DNA of 64,000 bases from NCBI GenBank assembly GCA_963709665.1, contig CAVPWU010000002.1, positions 186,001 through 250,000 on the forward strand, read 5' to 3'. A program made the position numbers and the translations under genes. Positions 15,525-23,358 of the stretch are shown here, one piece after another. The DNA comes from DASZIT01 sp963709665. Lineage in GTDB: Bacteria; Actinomycetota; Acidimicrobiia; Acidimicrobiales; RAAP-2. The notes below the pieces were generated by a model. It searched no databases, was not told where the DNA came from, and saw only the letters and a program-made list of their open reading frames with translations. The stretch's first letter is position 1, and each line of letters opens with the position of its first letter.

Positions 15525-16814
15525 TCACGAGGGTGGCATGGACAGCTGGAACTGGTCGGTCCGTTCGCCCTGGGGGCCGGTGCCCTCGTAAGCGACGCTC
15601 ATCTCGCTGAACAGCGGGCCGACAACCGTCTGCACCACGCCGGAGAGCGAGAAGGTCGCCGGGTAGTACCCGAATGTTCCGGCGGCGCACGATGGCACGC
15701 AGTGGTTCTCGAAGAACTCGCCGGTACCCACTGCCGTGGTGTCCGTCCAACTGGTCCAGGCGAGATCCTGCGCACCGCTGTTCCCGTCTGCACAGGCCAG
15801 GCTGATCCAGGAGGGCTCGAAGTGAGACTCCGCTCCCTCGGGCAGTGCCAGATTGCAGTCGTCGATCACCTCGGGAATCGAGTCCGCCGGTCGGGTCATC
15901 GGGGCAGGAAGAAGCCAGTAGCCTCCCCCGTCCGCGGTGGCGGCCATCGATCCGATCGGGAACGAGCCGGAGCCAATTCCCGCCGAGCCGTGGAACGCCG
16001 CGTCACCGAAGCTGAAGACCCCACCGTCGGCGGCCACCAGCCAGTAGCCGTTCCCCGTGTGGGCGGCGGCGATCCCGACGATCGGAGCGTTGAGGGGAGT
16101 GCCGCCCATCGAACCGGCGAAGCCGGCGTCACCGAAGCTGAAGACCCCACCGTCGGCGGCCACCAGCCAGTAGCCGTTCCCCGTGTGGGCGGTGGCGATC
16201 CCGACGATCGGTGCATTGAGGGGAGTGCCGCCCATCGAACCCGCGAAGCCGGCGTCACCGAAGCTGAAGACCCCACCGTCGGCGGCCACCAGCCAGTAGC
16301 CGTTCCCCGTGTGGGCGGTGGCGATCCCGACGATCGGTGCATTGAGGGGAGTGCCGCCCATCGAACCCGCGAAGCCGGCGTCACCGAAGCTGAAGACCCC
16401 ACCGTCGGCGGCCACCAACCAGTAGCCGTTCCCCGACGGGGTAGCACCGATCCCGACGATCGGAGCGTTGAGTGCCACGGCCCCCATCGATCCATGGAAG
16501 GAGGCGTCGCCAAAGGTGAAGACCCCGCCGTTCGAGGAAACGATCCAATAGCCGTGACCCGACGGAGTGGCGACGATGCCGGCCGGATGCCCGGTGTAGG
16601 CGGGTGGCGGAAGCATCAGATTCGGGGCATCGCCGAACTGGAGTGGCAACAGGGGATCACCGGCGTAGTAGGTCGACGATGTGTCGGGGGCCGCAGGGCT
16701 CGGTGTGGAAAGCCCTCCATTGACAATGGCGAAGATCGCCAACACCACCGCAAGCCGGACCACTCCGTTCGCTCTTCGGGTGAGAAAAGAAGCTTCTGGG
16801 TGATTGCGGGGCAT
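15525..16814 (-). CDS. Secreted protein with 42-residue GYWLVAADGG repeats
   Basis: This 429-residue protein has an N-terminal signal/anchor segment (RLAVVLAIFAIVNGG). It carries five 42-residue repeats of the pattern GYW-x-V-x-x-GGVF-x-FGDA-x-F-x-GS, probably blades of a beta-propeller-like fold. The C-terminal domain carries DCNLALPEG, a WTSWTD motif and a CVPSCAAGTF cysteine pair, a pattern seen in other secreted actinobacterial proteins. The ATG at 16814 lies seven bases after CATACT. The function is unknown, with cell-surface or matrix binding the usual guess. The same repeat family recurs in the two genes at 44342 and 46710. Base composition is less GC-rich than in neighbouring housekeeping genes. 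Confidence 0.75.
   Translation of the reverse strand: MPRNHPEASFLTRRANGVVRLAVVLAIFAIVNGGLSTPSPAAPDTSSTYYAGDPLLPLQFGDAPNLMLPPPAYTGHPAGIVATPSGHGYWIVSSNGGVFTFGDASFHGSMGAVALNAPIVGIGATPSGNGYWLVAADGGVFSFGDAGFAGSMGGTPLNAPIVGIATAHTGNGYWLVAADGGVFSFGDAGFAGSMGGTPLNAPIVGIATAHTGNGYWLVAADGGVFSFGDAGFAGSMGGTPLNAPIVGIAAAHTGNGYWLVAADGGVFSFGDAAFHGSAGIGSGSFPIGSMAATADGGGYWLLPAPMTRPADSIPEVIDDCNLALPEGAESHFEPSWISLACADGNSGAQDLAWTSWTDTTAVGTGEFFENHCVPSCAAGTFGYYPATFSLSGVVQTVVGPLFSEMSVAYEGTGPQGERTDQFQLSMPPS
15970..16590 (-). repeat. 126-bp coding repeats inside the secreted protein gene
   Basis: Units of 126 bases (42 codons) repeat head to tail. The three central copies are almost identical at the nucleotide level, for example CAGTAGCCGTTCCCCGTGTG recurs at about 126-base steps. 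The outer copies are diverged. This suggests recent unequal crossing over or slippage in the middle of the array. Confidence 0.85.
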
Positions 16815-16910
16815 CAATCGAAGTATGACACCGCGAGAGGCGGAAACCTAGCTGCCCGTCCCAGCCCCTGAACTCCAGGACGATCAATCGGGAAGTAACG
16901 GATATCTGCC

Positions 16911-18554
16911 CTATTGCTTGAAAAACTGCGACTGAATTTCCATCGAGCTGACAGGGAAGCGATCGCCTCCGTCGTCCGGAGGCTTCCCACCCCCGCCCCG
17001 CCCCCCACGGTCGGTGGCCCGTCGTCGGGCGGCCTTGGCCTCCTCGGTGTCGAAGCCGAGGTCGGGCTCCTGTCCGAAGGCGGGTGGGGAGATGAAGGCC
17101 CAGTTCGGGTGGTCCCGGTCGGGACCCTCCCCGCGGGTGAGGGTCCAGTGCTCGTTGGTCTTCAGGTGGTGGTGCCAGTGGCAGAGCAGCGCCAGGTTGT
17201 CGAGCTCGGTCATCCCACCGTCCTCGACCGGGAGGACGTGGTCGATCTCCAGACGGTGGCGGGTCCCACAGCCCGGCACCACACACCGCATCCGGTCCCG
17301 GAAGCCGAGGGCGGTGCGGAGTCGGGCGTTGATGGTGCGGCCGGGATGGCAGACCGAGTGGATCTCCCCCTCCCCGGTGGCCAGGAAGCGCAGGAAGCAG
17401 TCGCTCATCAGGGAGCGGGCCAGCTGGGGCGGGACCGGCCCCACCCCTGCGATCTCGCAGGTCCCCTCCTCGCCGGTGGTGCCGGTGACCAGGGTGGCGA
17501 GGTCGACCACCACGGTGACCGCACAGGCGGGGGGACGGTTGACGACGGCGGCCACGTCGACGCTGTCCGGCTCGGCACCGCCGACGATGTCCGGCTCGCC
17601 CCCGGGCCCCGGGGAGGCGGCCACCCCGAGGGGGCCGGCCTCGTCACCCGCAGGCCCGTCACCGGCAGGCCCGTCCTCGTCGGCCTCTCCGTCGAACCCG
17701 GCGCCAGGGTCGACGTCCGGGTCGACGCTCGGGTCGTCACCCACCGGAGGGGCGGACCGGTCGGGAACGGTGGTCACCAGGCCGAAGAGGGCGTCGGCGG
17801 CCAGGGCCGGGTGGGGCTCGGACCCCTGGGGGAGGCCGGCCCGTCGGGCCTCGCTCCGGATGGCGGCGGCCACCGAGTCGATCCGGGCCTGGAGCCGGGC
17901 CCCCCGCTCGGTGGTGTCGGACCCCTTGAAGTGGAAGCCGTCGGCGTCGAACCAGGAGGTGAAGGACCGGTGGGCGTGGGCCTTCCGGGTGGCGGCCATC
18001 GGGTCGGCTCCCGAGCGGCGGGCCCGGGCCCTCCGGCACCGCTCCTTGACGGTGGTGAAGTCCTGCTCGGCGGCGCCCCGGAGGAGGGTGTCCTCGAGGC
18101 CCGGGTCGTCCTCGGCCGCCCCGGCCAGCTCCTCCACCTTGGACCGGGACAGCCGGCCGTCCCGGACCGCCTCCTCGGTGGAGGGCATCCCCTCCAACTG
18201 GTGGCCGAGCCGGACCACCGAACGGGCCTGGCCGGTCGGGATCCCCTCCAGCTCGGAGAGGAGGGAGGCGGCGTCGCGGTGGGCGGTCTCCTTCCACACC
18301 CGGGAGGAGTCGACCCGACGGGCCAGGAGGGCCTTGGCCCCGAAGCACAACCGCTCCACCTGGGCGAAGGCGGCATAGAGCTCCCGGGCGTCCCCACCGT
18401 CCAGGCGGTCGGGGTCCAGCCCGGAGACCAGCGACGACAGGCCGGCGAGCACGGTGTCCATCTGGGCCCGCAGGCCGGGGGCACCACCACCACGACCACC
18501 ACCACCGTCTGTTCCACTGTGCGAACCGCCCGCCAGGACGCCCGTTGAGGTCAT
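16911..18554 (-). CDS. DUF222 / HNH endonuclease family protein (13E12-type)
   Basis: This 547-residue protein belongs to the large actinobacterial DUF222-HNH group. The N-terminal DUF222 region is helical (ELYAAFAQVERLCFGAKALLARR). A long acidic Gly/Asp/Pro-rich linker lies around residues 265-335. The C-terminal HNH domain at about 421-465 has CVVPGCGTRH, LEIDHVLPVEDGG and LCHWHHHLKT, keeping the zinc cysteines and catalytic histidines. Members often exist in many copies per genome, possibly as mobile or selfish elements; their biological role is unsettled. No repeats, integrase or group I/II intron signs surround this copy. Confidence 0.85.
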   Translation of the reverse strand: MTSTGVLAGGSHSGTDGGGGRGGGAPGLRAQMDTVLAGLSSLVSGLDPDRLDGGDARELYAAFAQVERLCFGAKALLARRVDSSRVWKETAHRDAASLLSELEGIPTGQARSVVRLGHQLEGMPSTEEAVRDGRLSRSKVEELAGAAEDDPGLEDTLLRGAAEQDFTTVKERCRRARARRSGADPMAATRKAHAHRSFTSWFDADGFHFKGSDTTERGARLQARIDSVAAAIRSEARRAGLPQGSEPHPALAADALFGLVTTVPDRSAPPVGDDPSVDPDVDPGAGFDGEADEDGPAGDGPAGDEAGPLGVAASPGPGGEPDIVGGAEPDSVDVAAVVNRPPACAVTVVVDLATLVTGTTGEEGTCEIAGVGPVPPQLARSLMSDCFLRFLATGEGEIHSVCHPGRTINARLRTALGFRDRMRCVVPGCGTRHRLEIDHVLPVEDGGMTELDNLALLCHWHHHLKTNEHWTLTRGEGPDRDHPNWAFISPPAFGQEPDLGFDTEEAKAARRRATDRGGRGGGGKPPDDGGDRFPVSSMEIQSQFFKQ

Positions 18555-18676
18555 GGATCCAGTACATCAGGAGGGTGTGACACCCCACGAGACACCGCCG
18601 CCGACCACGGGGGACGGTGCGATCGAGGCTGCAATCCAGGCCGACTCCAGCTCTCCATCTGATGCACGCTTGCTCC

Positions 18677-18973
18677 ATGCTCCACGTGTGCGCACTTTCC
18701 GTTGATCTTCACATTCCTGGCAGCGCCTCGTTGAAGGCAAAACGCACTGTCGTGAAGCACCTTGTCGAGACGGCGAAGTCGAGGTTCGGTGTCGCCGCTG
18801 CCGAGGTGGGCTCCCAGGACCAGTGGCAGCGCTCCGAGCTCGGATTCGCCGCTGTGGCGAGTACCGCCCGCCACGTCGAGGAGGTGCTCGGCTCCGTCGA
18901 GCGATTCGTGTGGTCGCACCCGGAGATCACGGTTCTCCGGGTCGATAGGTCGTGGCTCGAGTCGGATCGCTAG
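18677..18973 (+). CDS. DUF503 family protein
   Basis: This 98-residue protein matches DUF503 (YlxP-like), recognised by the N-terminal HVCALSVDLHIPGSASLKAKR, the middle KSRFGVAAAEVGSQDQWQR and the end ITVLRVDRSWL. The family is small and widely conserved, often near ribosome-assembly genes such as rbfA, but its biochemical role is unknown. The ATG at 18677 begins the conserved part; upstream starts add non-conserved residues. It marks the start of a less GC-rich stretch that continues through the tad locus. Confidence 0.8.
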   Translation: MLHVCALSVDLHIPGSASLKAKRTVVKHLVETAKSRFGVAAAEVGSQDQWQRSELGFAAVASTARHVEEVLGSVERFVWSHPEITVLRVDRSWLESDR

Positions 18974-19004
18974 CAACCTCGGACCATTCGGAAGCGCACG
19001 TCGG

Positions 19005-19010
19005 TAGTGT
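19005..19010 (+). promoter_or_regulatory. -10 box TAGTGT of a leaderless promoter
   Basis: TAGTGT ends seven bases before the ATG at 19018. Confidence 0.55.
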
Positions 19011-19017
19011 CGGATCC

Positions 19018-19833
19018 ATGTCGACGTACTCGGAACTCGTGGGAGACCTCGAGGATGAGTACCGGGACCTCCATCGGAAGGTCGCTCCGTTGGCTCCGGA
19101 CGCTGCGGAATGGAACCTGCTGACACCCGCCGAAGGTTGGATGATCCGAGACCAGATCAGCCATCTGGCCTACTTCGATGTGGCCGCCCATCTCGCCGTG
19201 TCCGAGCCACAGAAGTTCGCGCTGATGGCGGAAGCGTTGAACAACTACGACGGAGACCCGATGGAGGGCCACTTGATGAGGGGTCGGGCCTTGGACGGGG
19301 AGAACCTGTTGGCGTGGTGGACCCGTTCGCACGAGGGCATGATGGAGGTGCTCCGTACCGCCGACGAACGGGTCCGGGTGCCCTGGTTCGGCCTACCGAT
19401 GGGTATGCGTTCATTCGTGTCGGCCCGCCTGATGGAGACCTGGGCCCACGGTCAGGACATTGCTGACGCCCTCAAGATCCAGCGGGTACCGACCCATCGC
19501 CTCCGCCATGTGGCGCACCTCGCAGTGGGAGCTCGACCCTATTCGTATGCCGCCCGCGGTCGGGAGGTTCCACCCGCCAGGATCGAGGTGGTCTTGGAGG
19601 CTCCTTCCGGTGAGGAATGGATCTGGAAGATCGGGGATGAGGCGCCGGGTGGAACGACCGGCAGCGTTCGAGGTAGTGCCGAGGCCTTCTGTCTGGTCGC
19701 CACGCAACGACGCAATGTGGCGGATGTCGCGCTCCATGTGGAGGGAGATGCAGCCGTTGAGTGGATGTCAATCGCGCAGACATACGCAGGTCCGCCGGGG
19801 TCCGGAAAGCCGGCTGCTATTACAGATTTCTGA
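19018..19833 (+). CDS. TIGR03084-type DinB-fold metal-binding protein
   Basis: This 271-residue protein resembles the actinobacterial TIGR03084 group, relatives of mycothiol-dependent maleylpyruvate isomerase with a DinB four-helix fold. The likely metal ligands are the histidines in DQISHLAYFD and ETWAHGQDI, the same spacing seen in DinB proteins. A C-terminal SCP2-like region is suggested by GSAEAFCLVATQRR. These proteins are thought to act with the thiol mycothiol in detoxification or isomerisation, but the specific reaction here is unknown. The ATG fits a leaderless promoter. Confidence 0.8.
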   Translation: MSTYSELVGDLEDEYRDLHRKVAPLAPDAAEWNLLTPAEGWMIRDQISHLAYFDVAAHLAVSEPQKFALMAEALNNYDGDPMEGHLMRGRALDGENLLAWWTRSHEGMMEVLRTADERVRVPWFGLPMGMRSFVSARLMETWAHGQDIADALKIQRVPTHRLRHVAHLAVGARPYSYAARGREVPPARIEVVLEAPSGEEWIWKIGDEAPGGTTGSVRGSAEAFCLVATQRRNVADVALHVEGDAAVEWMSIAQTYAGPPGSGKPAAITDF

Positions 19834-19912
19834 CGAATCGTACCGGTTTGTCAGATGGAGGTCGCAACCCCTGTGCGAAAATAGTGCCTTCTAGCTGGTC
19901 TGATTAATCTAA

Positions 19913-19946
19913 CCCCCAGCTGCAAGGAAGTCTGCAAGGTTGGGGG
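19913..19946 (+). terminator. Possible hairpin downstream of the TIGR03084-type gene
   Basis: CCCCCAGCT pairs with GGTTGGGGG, allowing G-U pairs, around a loop that contains the direct repeat CTGCAAGG. There is no T run. It could end the upstream transcript or be a structured leader for the tad region; sequence alone does not decide. The 277 bases between 19834 and 20110 hold nothing else recognisable. Confidence 0.35.
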
Positions 19947-20110
19947 CAAGATCGCTCCGGACGATGGTGTCCATGTCCAAATGCGACTCCAATAGGTGTG
20001 ACAATTGCACGAATGGTGAGAAGGAGTTCCGCCCAATCTTCAGAATGGAGCGGAATTTTGTCTCCGAGACCATTGCAATACCTAGAGACGACCTCTATGG
20101 TCCGCTGTCC

Positions 20111-20689
20111 ATGCGGACAGGGCGTCCTCGTCACAGTCCAGGTCGGTGGAGCTCGACAGTGGTCTTGCCCCTCGCCGCCCTCTTGGGAACACTCACGCTC
20201 ACTTCCTGCGGTAGTTCGGCGACCTCAGGTGATCACGGAGGATCTACGACAGATCCCTCCCATTCGACCTCCAGTACTCCGGCGGTACCCCACGAGGCAG
20301 TCATCTCGGCCTGGTTGGCCGCAGAGGAAGCGTTCCACCAGGCGGCATTGACGTCGGACTCCGCCGACCCCGGTCTCGCAGCCACGATGGTCAATCCCGA
20401 ATTGTCCGTGGTGCAGTCGGCACTATCGAAGCTTAGGGCTGAGGGCGTCATAGGTCGCGGCCCCACCTTCTACGGATCGCCGCACGTACCTAGCTCCACT
20501 TCAAGCACTGCCACTGTGGTGTCTTGCATCCACGGAGAAGAGGTCGCCGTATACGAAAAGACCGGTGCCCCGATAGCAGGAGTACTCGGCCAAACCGATT
20601 TTGAGTTGGTGACCTCGACAATGCGGCTGACGGAGAATGGATGGAAGCTTGCTGGTCAGACGGTTGGAGTCGGCGAATGCGAGTCGTGA
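20111..20689 (+). CDS. Predicted lipoprotein at the start of the tad region
   Basis: This 192-residue protein has a signal sequence with the lipobox LTLTSC and no recognised domain. After a Ser/Thr-rich linker, the body (AVISAWLAAEEAFHQAALTSD...) and the later VVSCIHGEEVAVYEKTG look like a small extracytoplasmic domain of the kind found in actinobacterial lipoproteins of unknown function. ATG 20111 was chosen because a TATGGT box lies nine bases upstream and because it starts at the signal peptide. Its stop codon overlaps the start of the next gene by 13 bases, tying it to the pilus operon. A surface-anchored accessory role in pilus assembly is inference from position only. Confidence 0.65.
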   Translation: MRTGRPRHSPGRWSSTVVLPLAALLGTLTLTSCGSSATSGDHGGSTTDPSHSTSSTPAVPHEAVISAWLAAEEAFHQAALTSDSADPGLAATMVNPELSVVQSALSKLRAEGVIGRGPTFYGSPHVPSSTSSTATVVSCIHGEEVAVYEKTGAPIAGVLGQTDFELVTSTMRLTENGWKLAGQTVGVGECES

Positions 20690-21558
20690 CGGTACTGGCT
20701 CTCATGACCGTTCTGTCGCTGGCCTCGACTCTCATTGATTCCGGAAGGGCTTTCGGTGATCTAACCGCTGCTACCGGTCCTGGGGGCACGATCTCGGTTG
20801 GTGCGTCTGCTGGGACAAGCGCTGCTGGTACATCCACATCCACGGGAACGTCTGAGGGTGGAGCTGGTGGAGGTTCCTCCAGTTTCGTTCCGGTTTGCAC
20901 CACCACGGCCTTGACGCTGAATGATCAGGTTGGACCACCAGCAGGTGTAACCACGCCCGGCGGGTGGTTCTCGATCACCTGCACGACGAGCTCAGGTGGC
21001 AACACCACGGAGAACCTTTGGATCTCCGACGGGACTACGGCGCCAGCAGCTCCGACTGTCAATCCGATCACGGTCGCAGAACAGGCAGCCAACTCCCTCA
21101 AGCTTCCAAGTCCGGTCATCTCGACCAACCCGCAGGGTTCCGCCGTCGTGAACCTCCCCACCTGGCTCTGGATCGATCCGTCAATCTGGCATCCTTACTC
21201 GGTAAGTGCGACCGTCGGGTCAGTGACCGCCACGGCTACCGCTACACCGGAGGCGGTGAGCTGGACGACCGGTGATGGGGGCTTGTTGACCTGCTCTGGG
21301 CCGGGCGCGGTCTATCAGCCAGGTCTTTCAGCTTCGTTGCAGTCCACGGACTGCTCGCACACCTACACGGAGTCCTCGGCTGGCCAACCCTCTGCTGACG
21401 GCGATCCGGACCAGGGCGCCTTTCCGGTACGAGCCGTCCTCACTTGGCAGGTCAACTGGACGGCGCAAGGTGCGGCAGGTGGGGGTGTGCTGCCGGCGGT
21501 TTCCACCACCTCCCAGACGTCACTCCGGGTAGTGCAGGTCGAGAGCGTGAACTCATGA
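20677..21558 (+). CDS. Secreted protein of unknown function in the tad operon
   Basis: This 293-residue protein begins with a signal peptide (VVTVLALMTVLSLASTL). A Gly/Ser/Thr-rich stretch follows, then a beta-rich extracellular part with three cysteine regions (VPVCTT, SITCTT, STDCSHTY) and a tryptophan-rich end (LTWQVNWTAQG). No catalytic motif is recognisable. The ATG at 20677 lies inside the preceding gene, a few bases after a GGAG sequence. Its position ahead of the pilus assembly genes makes it a candidate pilus-associated or adhesin-like protein; this is inference. Confidence 0.65.
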   Translation: MRVVTVLALMTVLSLASTLIDSGRAFGDLTAATGPGGTISVGASAGTSAAGTSTSTGTSEGGAGGGSSSFVPVCTTTALTLNDQVGPPAGVTTPGGWFSITCTTSSGGNTTENLWISDGTTAPAAPTVNPITVAEQAANSLKLPSPVISTNPQGSAVVNLPTWLWIDPSIWHPYSVSATVGSVTATATATPEAVSWTTGDGGLLTCSGPGAVYQPGLSASLQSTDCSHTYTESSAGQPSADGDPDQGAFPVRAVLTWQVNWTAQGAAGGGVLPAVSTTSQTSLRVVQVESVNS

Positions 21559-21586
21559 GGTACCCGGAAGGCCCTGGTTCGTTCGG

Positions 21587-22369
21587 ATGACAACTGTCCT
21601 GGGTCGGAGATCGGCGGCTGCGGAGCCAACGGGACACGTGCCGGCGAATGCTTCCCGAATTCCCAGCCCGCCGGTGATTCGTAGGCCCCTCCTTGCCGCC
21701 AGCTCGATCGCTGTCGTGATCGCAAGCATCGCCATCTTCGTGTCGATTTACTCGGGTGTAGATCATCAGGTTGAAGTCCTCGAGATCATCAGGCCGGTAG
21801 CTCAGGGTCAGTCGATCACGGCGGCAGATCTTGGGTCGACGGGGATCGTCTCCAGCGCAACGCTTCCGACCCTCTCCGCAGGTAGCGCAACAGAGGTCAT
21901 CGGCAGGGTTGCTGCGGTTCCACTGGGCCCGGGGACCGTCCTCATTGCTACTGAGCTCACCTCGGAACAACCCGTGGCCGCTGGAGACGCCGTCGTGGGC
22001 ATCGCCCTGAAGGACGGGCAACTTCCGGCTTCCGGCCTCCAGCCAGGTGATGCCGTGATGGTTGTCCAAACTGATGCACCCGGAGCAGCGGTTACCGGGG
22101 AACTGGGAGAAGGGGGCGGATCTGGCCCAAGCTCAGCAGCCTCAGGCGGAAACGCCTCGGCAGCAGATTCGAATCTGTCCTCGACCGGCGTGTTGGTTCC
22201 TCGTGCGCAGGTCCGTGAGGTGGAAAGCCCTTCAGCTGCCTCCTCGGGAAGTGAAACCGAACTCGTCTCGATCGAGGTGTCGCAGACGCTCGCTTCCTCG
22301 GTGTCGATTGCAGCGGCTGCAGACCAGATCAGTCTGGCCCTGCTACCACAAGGAGGAGCTCATCCGTGA
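21587..22369 (+). CDS. cpaB: SAF-domain pilus assembly protein, CpaB/RcpC-like
   Basis: This 260-residue protein has one N-terminal membrane segment (LLAASSIAVVIASIAIFVSIY) followed by an SAF domain, seen as RPVAQGQSITAADLG and PLGPGTVLIATEL. In tad systems CpaB/RcpC is a periplasmic or cell-wall component that helps organise the secretion channel; in actinobacteria the related protein is a membrane-anchored SAF protein. A Gly/Ser-rich insert lies in the second half. Its stop overlaps the GTG start of the TadZ-like gene. The symbol follows the family; orthology to any studied CpaB is not shown. Confidence 0.72.
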   Translation: MTTVLGRRSAAAEPTGHVPANASRIPSPPVIRRPLLAASSIAVVIASIAIFVSIYSGVDHQVEVLEIIRPVAQGQSITAADLGSTGIVSSATLPTLSAGSATEVIGRVAAVPLGPGTVLIATELTSEQPVAAGDAVVGIALKDGQLPASGLQPGDAVMVVQTDAPGAAVTGELGEGGGSGPSSAASGGNASAADSNLSSTGVLVPRAQVREVESPSAASSGSETELVSIEVSQTLASSVSIAAAADQISLALLPQGGAHP

Positions 22370-23358
22370 CGCTGGTAGTGCTCACGTCTCTCAAGGGCTC
22401 TCCCGGCGTTACGACGCTTTCGTGCCTGGTAGGGGCCAGCTGGCCCGCCGGTCATCGGGTCATCCTGGTTGAGTGTGACCCGTGCGGCAGTGATGTTGCG
22501 CCGCGGTTCATGCTGTCGAATCGGTCGGGGTGGTCCACGTTGATGGCCGCTGCCAGGCGGGGCGCCAACGACCTAGATATCGAATCGCACCTCCAGCCCC
22601 TCCCGGGGGGGCTGGAGGTTCTGGTCGGATCTCCGCCTCGCGAACCGGATGGCGAGGCGTTGATGGCTCGACGGGCCGTCGAACAGCAGGTCGTTCGGCT
22701 CGCACGGTCGACTGATGTGATCGTGGATCTCGGTCGACTACCCGCCACCGCAATGGGACAGAGTGCGGCATTTTGGCTCGCTCATTGTGAGCGGTCGTTG
22801 ATCGTCAGTCGGTACGACCCATCGTCCCTCCTTCAAATCAAGCAGCGGGCGCCGGAACTGAGAAGTGCAAGTAGCGCTCCACTGGAGTTGGTGCTCGTGG
22901 GCGGGACCCCGTCGAGTTCTTCAGATACCTCGAAGTTCACCGGCCTTCCCGTTATCTCGCAGATCCCTGACGAACCCGAAGCGGCCTCAGTAGTCACTAC
23001 GGGGAGAGGCTCGCGCCGCAGGCTGGAGCGGTCCGGCCTTGTGGCCGGAGCGAGTCGATTGGCCGGAATCCTGGCTGAACTTCCGCAAACGCGGAATCAG
23101 CCGATTCAGCTGGCGATCCCAACTCAGATCGTGGCCCCGGAGTCAACACATCACGATGTACCGGCGCCGGTTCCTGAGGCACTGAAGGCTCCCCTCCCGG
23201 ACGAAGGCAACGATGCCGACGGCAGAGTAGGCGATTCGAGGGATCCCTTCTCGGGTGAAGCCAACGGCGGTCGATCAAGGTCCGTGCAGAGGGTGCGGCT
23301 TCCCGGGCGCCGTCGAATTCGGGCTAACGACGTCCTCCCGAGCGGGAAGGATCGATGA
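22366..23358 (+). CDS. tadZ: TadZ/CpaE-like ParA-family protein with a degenerate P-loop
   Basis: This 330-residue protein has the MinD/ParA fold of TadZ, which places tad pili in the cell. The P-loop region reads LKGSPGVTTLS: the first signature lysine is present but the usual GKT lysine is replaced by valine. VECDPCGSDVAP and VIVDLGRLP follow as the expected Walker A' and Walker B-like strands. Loss of the second lysine suggests weak or no ATP hydrolysis, as reported for some TadZ proteins. The C-terminal 80 residues are Pro/Arg-rich and unstructured. The GTG start overlaps the previous stop, and the stop overlaps the tadA start. Confidence 0.78.
   Translation: MTLVVLTSLKGSPGVTTLSCLVGASWPAGHRVILVECDPCGSDVAPRFMLSNRSGWSTLMAAARRGANDLDIESHLQPLPGGLEVLVGSPPREPDGEALMARRAVEQQVVRLARSTDVIVDLGRLPATAMGQSAAFWLAHCERSLIVSRYDPSSLLQIKQRAPELRSASSAPLELVLVGGTPSSSSDTSKFTGLPVISQIPDEPEAASVVTTGRGSRRRLERSGLVAGASRLAGILAELPQTRNQPIQLAIPTQIVAPESTHHDVPAPVPEALKAPLPDEGNDADGRVGDSRDPFSGEANGGRSRSVQRVRLPGRRRIRANDVLPSGKDR

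Noticed and set aside
15970..16590. Regular direct repeats that could suggest a CRISPR array
   Set aside because: The unit is 126 bases with no unique spacers, it keeps an open reading frame, and the translated repeats form a protein family found elsewhere in the window.
16911..18554. DUF222-HNH gene as a group II intron or mobile element endonuclease
   Set aside because: No intron structure, terminal repeats or interrupted host gene is visible. The gene has its own start and ends normally between intact neighbours.
19834..20110. Possible riboswitch upstream of the pilus region, such as a c-di-GMP type
   Set aside because: I looked for the conserved GEMM core and did not find it. Only one hairpin is evident, so no RNA class was called.
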